A stretch of 64,000 bases of DNA from Spirogloea muscicola (taxonomy: Eukaryota; Streptophyta; Zygnematophyceae; Spirogloeales; Spirogloeaceae): assembly GCA_009602725.1 (NCBI GenBank), contig WELB01000075.1:160032-224031 (forward strand), read 5' to 3'. Position numbers and translations under genes: made by a program. The notes beneath the pieces are model-generated. The model did no database searches. It saw only the letters and a program-made list of their open reading frames with translations, and was not told the origin of the DNA. Positions within the stretch are counted from its first letter, which is position 1. Each line of letters starts with the position of its first letter. Below are positions 30,748 to 41,125 of this stretch, piece after piece.

Positions 30748-33700
30748 ATGAAGTTCAAGCTGGAGGGGCTGACGGTGTACTTCCCGTACGAGTTCATCTA
30801 CCCGGAGCAGCATGCGTACATGCTGGAGCTCAAGCGCGCGCTGGACGCGCGCGGCCACTGCCTGCTGGAGATGCCGACGGGCACCGGCAAGACCATCACG
30901 CTGCTCTCCCTCATCACCTCCTACCAGGTGCCACGCCTTCTGAGCCCCTCGACCACTAAACCCCACATCCTTTGACATGCTCATCCTCTTCAAGCTTTTG
31001 GGTTCTGGTTCTGACGTGAACAACGATATGAACACGGCTTCTCCTACTAACGCTAATCTTAGATATAGTGACGACTACTCCTACATTGATGTCCGGCCCC
31101 TGACGATTGAAGCTTCGGCTGTGACATAGGGGTGCGGTTGTGGGTTCAGGGCTTTAAGGCCGACCCAGCATCTCTTCACGTTTCCGTTGAGATGCCAAAA
31201 CACCAGAGATTGCAACCGGAATGGCTCCAAGCCCTTGAATAGCCCCCCTTCCCATTGCACGATTAGCGTTGCAAAAGGCACTAATACCAAGTCCTCCATG
31301 CCAGCCCGCTCGCAGCTCCACACTGGCAGTCTGGCTGGGCTTGGCCTGCCTGCTCCGCGATGGTTATGGTTAAGAGTTGAGGGGTAGGGTTACGATTTAG
31401 GGTTTAGGGTTTGGTGTTTAGGGGTTCCGGGTTTAGGCTTAGGGTTAAGGGTGAGACAGCAAGCAGTGGGTGAACTCCTACGCCCACGAGGCTTTCAGAC
31501 TGACGGCTTCTCACTCACCATGTCACGCAGCTCGCAAACCCGGGCATGGGAAAGCTGATATACGCCACGCGCACCGTCCACGAGATGGAGAAGGTTGGCC
31601 ATGCAAATCGCGGTTGGCCAGCTGCGACAGACTCACTTGTTTAGGGTTTAGCTTGCGCATGTTAGATAGGAAGCACGACACAGGGCTCGATCTTGAAGCC
31701 ATCCCAAGCCTGAAGCCTTTTACTGTCACGTCCTGATTTTAACCATAAGCCTTTGATCTCGGACCACGCAAACACCGAAGACCCTTCCTGCGAGCTGGCG
31801 CATGTCGAACACGACCACGCACTCCTTCTCCAACTCCCGCGAAATGATGCCCGACACCTTGGGGTCGAGTAGATACTGCATAAGAAAACCTACGCTTTAG
31901 CCACATCAATGTTCAAAGTTCCAGGTTTGAGTGTCAAGGATCAAGGCCTACTTACGATGTCGACGAAGCTCACAACATCGACAATGTGTGCATCGAGGCG
32001 CTTAGTGTGTATCTCCGCCAGCAGACACTGGACGGCGCCTCGCGCAATTTGACCAAGCTCAATAGCACCATTGAGAAGTAGGGTCTCCTCTCTCCCGCCT
32101 TGGCCGTTCCCACCTATACTGCACTCAGATTGTTACACGAAATGATGGAGTCCTGCACTCACGTAGCTCTTCTGCCCTCTTCCCTGGCTCTTCAGCTTCT
32201 GTCTTGATTGAACGTGGCAATCGGACTTACAATGTGCTACAGCATGGATCTGGACAGATGGTCTCACGTCATCACGGTGTCAATGTTGTCACCAACCTGG
32301 GCACCTGCACTGATGCCACATGCATCTTCCTTCCATACATAGTAGTGAATTTCCTCAATTGATAAGCAATGTTGCTATTGCCAGATTTAAGGAGACCGAT
32401 GCCACGCGGCTGCGGTCAGAGTACAATCGGCTAGTGGAGGGCTTGGCGCAGCGTGGCAACCTTCCTGGTCAGTCTCTGTCCAGCATCCACTTTGCAAGAA
32501 GCCAGCCATTATTGAAAGCACTGATGGTGCTCTGCTTTCTGACTGCAGCGGTGCTTGCCAAGTCTAGAGCTGAGTTCCTCACTCGCAATTCAGCTGCTGG
32601 CTCGTGCTGCAGCATCAGACACGTGGTTTGCAAACCCCGTGCTTCCAGCCGACATCCTCAAGGAGGCCGTTCCGGGCAACATCCGGCGCGCCGAGCACTT
32701 TGTAGCCTTCCTGCGCCGCTTCATCGAGTACCTCAAGAGTCGGATGAAGGCCGATCAGGTCTAGCAAGCACACTGAAACTTAGAGACTGCAGTCAAGCGA
32801 CATCGTATACTGTATACATAGCTCAGCGCTTGCTTCAATCATAACCCTTGTACCTTAGGATATTATTTTGGGTTCAGGTTCAGGTACTAGATTGCCAAGG
32901 AGGATGTTGAAGCCTAGATCTTGAGAGTTCTACCATTGCTTTTGCACGCTGGCAGGTGGAGAGCGAGGGGCCCACGTCTTTCCTCGCATCGCTGCAGTCG
33001 GTCGTTGGCATCGACCAGAAGACGCTTCGTTTCTGCTATGATCGACTGCAGTCGCTGCTCCTCACGCTGGAGGTCACCAACACGGACGAGTTCATGTACC
33101 TTCAGAGTGTCTGTGACTTTGCTACACTCATTGGGACGTATCAGCGCGGCTTTGCTGTCATCATGGAGCCCTTTGACGAGCGCATGCCCCACATCCCCGA
33201 CCCTGTCCTGCAGGTCAGCCAGCCAATACATTATATAGTATCTCATGTGAAATATGGAATAATGAGAGGCTAAGGGTCCGATCTCTGTTACATGAGGATG
33301 GACAGAGAATAGCAGTGCCCTATGGCAGGGTTTAGATCTTAACACAAGCACCTTGTGCCCATCTGGCATGCTGAGGAGTGTTGTACCGCAGTGGCTACAA
33401 CTTCAGCTTGGCTCCTGCAATGTCATAGCAGTAGGCGTCTTCCTATCATTGTAGTGGTTTCATCTCAGGTCATTGACTTCAAACACCGCATTTGCACTTT
33501 GCCTGCATGTAAGTTGTTCTCTGGATTGTCACTCGTGACTTGGCCTGAATTAATTGGCTTGACATGCAACTTTGCTGCCTGGACGCTTCACTAGCAATCA
33601 AGCCGGTGTTTGAGCACTTCCAGTCGGTAGTCATCACGTCTGGCACACTGAGCCCCATTGACTTGTACCCACGTCTCCTCAACTTCAACCCGGTGTCCAT

Positions 33701-35727
33701 TCAGAGCTTCTCGATGTCGCTCTCTCGCGACTGCCTGTGCCCTATGGTCCTTACTCGGGGCAGGTGAGAAGGTTCAATTTGCCAGTCGGTAAGTCATATG
33801 CAGCAGCCTTGTCTTGACCACGTGCACAGTATACAGCATTGTCAGAAATCTATATTACATACTAACACATGTGAAACATGTCTGCGGGAGTTTTTGGGTT
33901 GCAGTGATCATTTGCCAGTCAGCACCAAATTTGACATGCGGAGCGACCCCGGCGTCGTTCGAAATTATGGGCGCTTGTTAGTGGAGATGGTTGCGGCTGT
34001 GCCAGATGGTGTAGTGTGCTTCTTCGTCTCCTACTCTTATATGGATGGCATCATCAACACCTGGAATGAGATGGGAGTCCTCAAGGTTTCACACGCACAT
34101 TTGCCGGTCTATATGAAGTTCAGGCTCAGGTTGTTGAAGTAGGAGCTTTTGACGAGATCCTGCAGATAGAGCTCCATTGTCCTGCCCCGCACAACCTTGT
34201 GCGCCTATCCACCCAAATTTGAGGGCGTGGATAATAAACTCCACAGTAGAAGGTTGTCATATTATTTGACTCAGCTGAGTAGTAATGCTAACCTGTTTTA
34301 GGATTGTCATCCACTACTCTCGGCTGTAAGCAGGAGGTTATGCAGCACAAGCTGGTCTTTATTGAGACGCAAGACGTGGTCGAGACGACCCTGGCGCTTG
34401 ACAACTATCGCCGCGCTTGCGATTGTGGCCGTGGCGCTGTCTTCTTCTCCATTGCTCGGTGAGCACGTTCAGAGTCCGATCTCGACAAAACCTGTACAAC
34501 ATACCAACCTGCTATTGCATCATCGTCGTTGTAATTGACTGCCGGCCTAGTGTTCATGCCTATCTCCAGAGGAAAGGTTGCAGAGGGCATTGATTTTGAC
34601 CGTCATTATGGCCGCTTGGTGATCATGTACGGCGTGCCCTTTCAATACACGCTGAGTCGGTGAGTGGTCAGCTGTGACAGCTGTGACTTCACCCACTTTC
34701 ACATCTCCTACTTCATGCTAAGCATTTGCTAAACATGGCATCCAACAATGGAGCTTTCATTGTAGTGCTCTTTTGTGGCAGGATATTGCGGGCACGCCTG
34801 GAGTACCTTAGAGAGACATTTCAGATTAAGGAGAACGACTTTTTGACATTTGATGCTGTGGTATGAATTTCTGCATTGAATTGAAATTTAATCTCCATAA
34901 CTCACTTTAATCTCCATAACTCATGCTGCTAGGACAGAAAGTTGGTGGTGCAAGCTGTTGCAGCTTCTGAGTGTCGCTGCATTTTAAGTGGTGGCAAGGT
35001 GGTGGCTTGCCATGCCTATGGCCCATTGTCCTTGAGTGCTTGCAGAGGCAAGCGGCGCAGTGTGTGGGGCGCGTCATCCGCTCCAAGGCCGACTATGGCA
35101 TGATGATCTTTGCCGACAAGCGGTGAGATCCAAGCACGAGCTTTGGCTGCAAGCAGCATATAAGTAGAGATAATATGACATGCTCCAAGTGTGCTGAAGT
35201 CTTTTTTGGTACTGATGACATGTTCCGGATGCTGCAAAAGGATTGTGTGATGCTAAGTATGATGGAGATTGTTGCTGGCTAACATCATTGAGTGATGAAT
35301 GGGTACATGGAGCTGCACCTGTGCAGCATGCAACGCCCACATCACCTTCACTTGTACATAACGTGCAGCTATAATCGACACGATAAGAAGTCGAAGCTGC
35401 CGGCGTGGATACTGACCCACTTGAAGGACGCGCACCTCAATCTGAGCACCGACATGGCCCTGCACATTGCTCGGGAGGTCTGCCCTGGCAGCTAAATGCA
35501 AAGTCCCTTGTCATCTGCAATGGAGCTGGAGCAAGCCTGCCTTTCTAAACTTCAACTGTACTTTCCAAGAATGTTACTGCAATCCCCCATGGCTTCTCAT
35601 GGCTATGAATTCGGCTGTCCTCTGCGTGCCTCAGTTTCTGAGGAGGATGGCACAGCCATACGACCGCATGAGTACGCGGAATGGCACGCTGCTCTCAGAA
35701 GCGGACGTGGCCGCCATGGAGCTTTAG
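30748..35727 (+). CDS. XPD: TFIIH helicase XPD/RAD3, internally rearranged
   Basis: XPD is the 5'-3' SF2 DNA helicase of TFIIH, used in nucleotide excision repair and transcription. Exons: 30748-30927 (start, [11 protein letters not shown], Walker [10 protein letters not shown]), 31531-31593 ([14 protein letters not shown]), DEAH exon from about 31962 to 32072, 32383-32467, 32613-32758, 32956-33213, about 33571-33763, 33905-34085, 34334-34458, 34570-34659, 34782-34860, 35046-35122, 35369-35477, 35635-35727 ([11 protein letters not shown], stop). Motifs [20 protein letters not shown] and QCVGRVIR are present. Two oddities are visible. About 80-100 residues after HEMEK, including the four iron-sulphur cysteines, are absent. 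The exon encoding [20 protein letters not shown] lies on the opposite strand at 31805-31875. No AG precedes the exon at 33571 within 60 bp. Confidence 0.95.
31379..31453. repeat. Telomere-like TTTAGGG tract in XPD intron 1
   Basis: Several TTTAGGG and near-TTTAGGG units lie on the plus (sense) strand. A shorter unit occurs in the next intron at about 31639. Confidence 0.9.
31805..31963 (-). other. Inverted segment inside XPD, bounded by TCGA palindromes
   Basis: On the minus strand this interval reads a GTAAGT donor, a short intron, an acceptor and an exon for [20 protein letters not shown] followed by VVFD. Flanking exons are on the plus strand. The interval is bounded by TCGA at 31805-31808 and 31960-31963, each preceded by ATG. 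In the opposite orientation the exon would run directly into the DEAH exon in frame. Confidence 0.88.
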
Positions 35728-37379
35728 GGCCTTCCAGTCACCCTCCATAAGCAAACCTTTGTGCTACAGCGTGCAGCAGCCCCGCCTTTTGCAGCAGCCC
35801 ATCCAAGAACCATGCAGGTGGGATCTGAGAAGACCATTGCAGGCCAAAATTATCCTTCACAGGTGCCTTTTAGCATTGCTGGCCATATGGGACGTCCTGT
35901 GAAGACTAATCAGTCGCTCTGCCTAGCAACTGTCTCACTCAAAGGCACCCTTCTAAAAGCTGACAAAGTCTATCTTTTATCCAGGGCCTTGGCATTAGCA
36001 AATGGCCGCTCAGCAGTCCTGGTGGTTGGAGCTCCGTGGACGCGCTAGTGGTGTCACGGGAGCTCATTTCCCAGTGGCAAAGCTGCAAGCTTTGGCATGG
36101 GGCTTAGTCCTGCTTCAGTCATCCTACTATCAGGCACATCTGCTTCATTTGGGACCTCTGTCAGCATAGTGTGACTGAGAAGCAGCAGCCAGAAAATTGC
36201 GAGAGGGCGCACTTCTTGGTCTTCTAGCTGCTACATCGGAATAGGATCCATGCTGAAGGAGGTCGTGTGTCATCCTTGCGATTCTCTAAGGCGAACTTGG
36301 GCCCGTGTTGCAACAAAGAAAGAGCAAGAAGGGAGTGGCAGCAGGGGTCTGCCAGTCTGCCAGAGATCAAAAGTGGTAAATTAGCAGCCTCTGCTATTTG
36401 GACGATGGGGTCGCAGCAGCATATCATTAGCTGTTTGCCGCAGGGCACAATCAGTGTGCACATGGAGACTGGGCTGCAATACCTGCTCCCATTGCTGCTA
36501 GCTTCTATGAAAAAGCTGCATCTTTTCTTGTGCTATTACACATCTTTTGCTGCCTTGGTGACACTACTGCTTCTGTTGGCGCTGTGGCAGGCGTTGCTGC
36601 TGCGGCACCTCCGCATGTGTCAGCTACTCGGGGTTAAGCATGCAGGGCTAGCCACCAGAGTACAGATTCGGCTCGTGTAGAAATGGTGGTGATGCAAGTG
36701 TCAACTGCGCGGTGTGTGGCGCAGGCTCTGGGGCTTGTTTACGCCAGATCAGGGGGCGTGGCATTCATTATGGGGCATAAAAGCTTGTCTGGCTAGAGAA
36801 GTTCAGTCGCCCCGGAGGAGCCCCGGAGCCCAGGTAAGGCTGGGCTGCACACAAGAAGCAGCACACCGAGGCAGAAGCTGAGCCCATATGGCAGGCAGGG
36901 CTGGCTCATGGCGCCCTTGCTGGAGAGCGGGTGACTGACAGACCAGCCCAAGGAAAAGAGAGGAAGATGCATCATGTAGATGTAAAGAAAATGAAGCCCT
37001 TTCTGGAGGTGGGGAGAGAGTGGTCTTATGAGAGCTGCTCCGAGGATCTGGCCATCCATCAGCCTGCTGGGCGCGCACCGAGCCACGCCACGTGGCAGTA
37101 CTCTGGCTTCTCGAAGGTAGTCTGTCGGTGTTTTCGGTGCTCAACCGGGAGTTCTGAAGTCCCTCTTTAGTTGTGCATTCGCCTCTGCTACCAATTTCGC
37201 CTGAACAACTTACTAGCTCTACTTGGCCTTTCTTTCACTCCATGCGCACTGTGTGCTTTCTGCCTATTTCACTGAGGAGTAATGACAAACTCTTCTAGGG
37301 GGTGAGAGCTTCTCAATCTCTCTGCAGTGTATGTTGGCATTTGCCGCGCACTTGAGGGCAGGCCGCTTCTTGGCTGCTG
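35728..37379. other. No assigned gene
   Basis: A plus-strand frame at 36267-36680 has a strongly hydrophobic stretch (FAALVTLLLLLALWQALLL) that could be a membrane-spanning exon, but no flanking exons or family are recognised. The rest probably holds the XPD 3' UTR and intergenic DNA. Confidence 0.3.
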
Positions 37380-38160
37380 CCTTTGGTGTTTGACAGGGCG
37401 ACGCTTTTTCGCCCTCCAGTTCCGGCCTTTTCAGACCTTGTCAATTCTTTTGGGCTTGGCCTCTCACAGCCATTGCCTTACATAGGTAGAGCTATTTCTA
37501 GTTCGAACTCCGATCTGCATTTGTATACTAGGGAATATAGAGCGTCCCTTCACAGAAACAACGGAGAGGAATTTCATCTTTCAGCCTTCCGGTTTTCGGA
37601 CCTTGGTCACTCCTTCTGGGCTGGCCTCTCGCAGCCATCGCCTTACTAAGATTGCACTCTGGAAAATGGCGACGGCTGTGAAGACATCCTACAGTCCTTG
37701 CTGTGGATGGCCAGCCAGAACGACGGGCATGGACGAGGTCTACAAGGGCCAGGATGCGCAAGTAAGGCCCCAGGCCAAGCCCACTTAAATTCTTCGAGAA
37801 AGAAACGGCACGTCAAGAGGGAAACAGCTTTTTCAGATTGACAGCAGTGCCTGTGAGAAGCCAGCCCAGAGGATGGACAAGGTCTAAAGGGCCGGATGGT
37901 GTCCACACGAGGCCCACAGGAGCGGAAAACCTTCTCAATGAGACGGTTGCTACAAAGTAATAGCTCGTCCAATGTGAGGCAATGGCAGTAAGAGGCCAGC
38001 CCAAAAGAAACGAACCAGGTTTGCTAGGGACGGAAGGCGCAAAAACGACTCTTCCAGTAGAGGGCGATAGCTGTTGGCCAGCCCAGAACAAGTAACGGAA
38101 CTACTCTCCGTGACATCGGCAAATGGACGCTCAATAAAAGAAAGCGTAAGCTCAATAACC
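37380..38160. mobile_element. Cluster of LINE family C tails
   Basis: At least five short copies of the family C 3' tail occur in both orientations, at about 37430-37490 (+), 37590-37650 (+), 37850-37890 (-), 37975-38010 (-) and 38055-38090 (-). The recognisable core is GGGCTGGCC ... AGCCATCGCC followed by the TCTACTGG-like end. No endonuclease or reverse transcriptase frame is left. Confidence 0.65.
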
Positions 38161-38209
38161 TCTGCTCAGACCTAGGGACCCACTGGCATTGTGCAAGGAA
38201 GAAGTGGCC

Positions 38210-39900
38210 CTCCCAATGGGAATGCCACTTTTGGGCTTGCCAGCTGCATATCTGTCGCTTTTGCGACGACGAGTATCGGCCTGTTTGCAGCGTGCTCAGG
38301 CTAGTGCCTTGCACCAGAAAGCTGGGCGAGCTCTAGTTGGTGCAGAAGGGCTCTGTTTCTAGCATCTAGTATTCATGCATTGATTAGTGACCTTTATATT
38401 TTGACCCGTGGTTATTGAGCGGGTCAATCAGCTGTAGGTTATGTAGATCTTTAGATGTGCTTGCCTTGGTACTTGGCCATTTGGCCTACATTTGTTTCTA
38501 ATACACGGAATTTCCTTCCCAATGGGGGCAAGGGCTGTGTAAATTTAGCCCAAAAAAGACTTGACAAAACTTCAAAGGGGCCAACCTTCGTGCTGGCCGA
38601 GCCCTCGCTGCTGCCTCTGGCTCCGGCCAGGGGACCCACTTCCAGGAGCCTAGCATCTCTAATCTGCGGCTGCTTAGCAGGGGTTACTGAGTGATTCGTA
38701 GCTGCTTTGGTTTCTTTGTGTGCTTGGTTTTCGTCGCGCTTCCCCTGGCTTCTCGTACTCTGTTCATTCTTTTTTGGGCTGGCTTTTCCAGCGCCTATCC
38801 TCAATGGGCGAGCACTTTCTTCAAGAAACGCTTAGCAGCTACGTTCTGACATAGCCTGAAGAAGAAGAAGGTGCTCGCCCACTGAGAAGAGGGGCTGGCA
38901 AAGCCAACCCAAAAAGAATGGACAATGTTTAAAGCCAAAGAAAGAGGTGCTGAAGAAGCTATTTCAGAACGGGGTGAGGACGGACCACTCAGTACTTACG
39001 AGTGAGGAGCCTCAAATCCGACAGACTAGTTGCCGGGAAACTATCCCCCTAGTTGGTGGCAGAAGGGCTTCGTATCTGACATTCAGTATCTGACATTCAT
39101 GCATCGATTAGCGACCTTTATGATTTGACCCGTGGTTACTGAGCGGGTCAATCTGCTGTAGGATATGTAGATCTTTAGAAGTGTTTGCCGTTGTACTTCG
39201 CCATTTGGCCCACGTTTGTTTCAAATACACGAGATTTTTCCTGACGAAAGCCGGCGGCCGCAGCGAGAGCAAGGACCGCAAGAATGTGCTTAGGATACAA
39301 TGGAGCCCAGACGAGGGCGGGAGAAATGAAAGTGGCACACTCCCAATGGGGGGAAAGGGCTGTTAAAAGCCAACCCGAAAAAGCAGGAAGCGCGGCCAGA
39401 TTGACTGATGGCTTGGAAAGGCCAGCCCAAAGGAATGGACAAGGTCCGAAGGAGCCGGAGTACTAAGGACTAGGACTAAGACATCAGCCAGGGAACGCTC
39501 AGTAACCTCTAGTCAGGAGATGCAAGTCTGAGTAGCTAGCCGGCGGAGAGACGTCGCCCTGACGAAGAAGTGGCACTCCCAATGGGGGCAAGGGCTGCGA
39601 AAAGCCAGCCCAAAAAGAATTCACAAAGGTTCAGAGGGGCCTAAGAGCGGTGAGCAGCTACAAAGGGGCCTGAGGATGCAATGGTAAAACAGGGGGAGGA
39701 TGGATCACTCAATAAGTACGAGTGAGGAGCCTCAGATCCGACAGACTAGCTGCCGGGAAGCTATCACCCTGACGGAAGCCGGAGGCCGCCGCCAAAGCTC
39801 GGCCTGCTCGCAAGTGAACCGCGAAGGCAAGCGGTTTCTTTGTGTGCCCTTGCCCCCATTGGGAGTGCCACTTCTTCGTTTCTTTGTGTGCTTGTTTTTC
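38210..39900. mobile_element. Nested LINE tails of families A, B and E
   Basis: 38230-38500 is a decayed family A C-terminus plus tail (+). 38565-38820 is a family B 3' end (LICGCLAGVTE frame, stop) with tail (+). 38860-38930 is an inverted B tail. 39060-39235 is another family A tail (+). 39340-39640 and 39770-39890 carry a further tail type, E, with CCCAATGGGGGCAAGGGCTG and AAAGCCAGCCCAAAAAG in both orientations. All are short 5'-truncated insertions stacked on one another. Confidence 0.68.
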
Positions 39901-40358
39901 CACAGGCCTCCCCTCAGGACATGGCAGGGCGGGCGCATCGCGAGGATGCTTCCTCGGGGAGCCTCCGCGCGCGTGCGCCACGCGGCGCGCCCGCGATGCC
40001 CCGCCGTGCCACGCGGCAGGTGCTGCGCGCGGCGCGGGATTCCGGCCGCGGCCCCGCACGCGGCCGTGGTGACGCGAATATCCGGGCCCCTGAGTGGGCA
40101 GACGGCAAGGATCGCGCGGGGCCGCTGCCGATCGGACGGCTCGGAGCCGCGCTCGGGGCCCCGGAAGCCCTAGAAGGGGCTTGTAGAGTTCGAATCCAGG
40201 GCGCGCGCGCGAGGGCGAGATGCCCATTTTCTGGCCACGGTTGATTGGCGCATCAAAACTGCCGGCCGCCCGATATTCGCTCCCACCACCTTCCCCGCTG
40301 GCTCAACGTTCCATCATGTTCTTACTCAAGGATTTCTTACTTTCCGCCTTTTTTTCAA
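39901..40358. other. GC-rich spacer, no gene seen
   Basis: The sequence is very GC-rich with CG-dense tracts (for example GCGCGCGCGAGGGCG near 40200). Its frames are Arg/Ala/Pro low complexity. A GTTCGAATCC motif near 40187 resembles a tRNA T loop, but no tRNA fold surrounds it. Confidence 0.4.
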
Positions 40359-40425
40359 ATCTGGAATACCCAACTTTCTTTCTTGGGGCGGCCAACCCCA
40401 AGAAAGAAAGTTGGGTATTCCAGAT
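40359..40425. repeat. Perfect 30-bp inverted repeat (hairpin)
   Basis: The left arm 40359-40388 (starts ATCTGGAATACCCAAC) and right arm 40396-40425 are perfect reverse complements around a 7-nt loop. No gene is near enough to call it a terminator. It could be a foldback transposon or a small-RNA hairpin locus. Confidence 0.92.
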
Positions 40426-40751
40426 AAAAAGCTCTTCCAAATTGACAGCAAAAGGAGCCCGCTTCGGCGGCCGCGCGCTGCTTGGCGCCGTTTCCCGCCG
40501 CCTGGGACGGGGAAAAGTAGAAGAAGTAAGCTCATTGAATCTATCAAATGCGGGGGGGGAACTGGTGAATGTGGCTCGCGCCTGGAATTTCGAGCCGAGA
40601 ATTTCGAGATGGGGCCATATGTCATTAGCCCACATAAACTATCGGCGGCGAGGTCGCCAAATTTGGGCAGCCGGGGCGAGCGCGCGCGAGGGCGCGGTAG
40701 CTGGCGGGAGGGGGTGACCCGGTGTCACGACCATTCCGATCACGCCAGGGG

Positions 40752-40940
40752 GGAGCGCGCGGGGCGCATGAAATGAAATGGAGGCCAATTCAAGCCGATA
40801 CATTGTTCAGGCAGAGTGTAGGGCAAAGTAAACAGGAATAGATCGTGTATTAGAAAGAAATGTAGGCCAAATGGCCAGGTACAAAGGCAAGCACATCTAA
40901 AAATCTACATAACCTACAGCAGATTGACCCGCTCAATAAA
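40752..40940. repeat. Repeat D copy joined to an inverted family A LINE tail
   Basis: 40752-40830 is repeat D (+), extending into AGAGTGTAGGGCAAAGTAAACAG. At 40843-40940 the minus strand is the family A 3' tail, almost identical to that at 18499. Confidence 0.8.
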
Positions 40941-41125
40941 CAGGGGGGTGTGGGGGGGCGGAAAAGGCCACCGTTTCGCCAACAGGTGTGACGACGACGG
41001 CCCCTCCCTCCAGACCCCCGTTCCGCCACCCCTCCCTCCCTCCCTCCCCCGACTGCCCCGCCGCGGCAGCCNGGCGGCGGCCGCGGCGGCTGCGGGGGCG
41101 GGCGGGCGGCTCCGTCGTGCCAGGA

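Noticed and set aside
40180-40215. A GTTCGAATCC motif suggesting a tRNA gene
   Set aside because: No acceptor, D or anticodon arm can be drawn around it.
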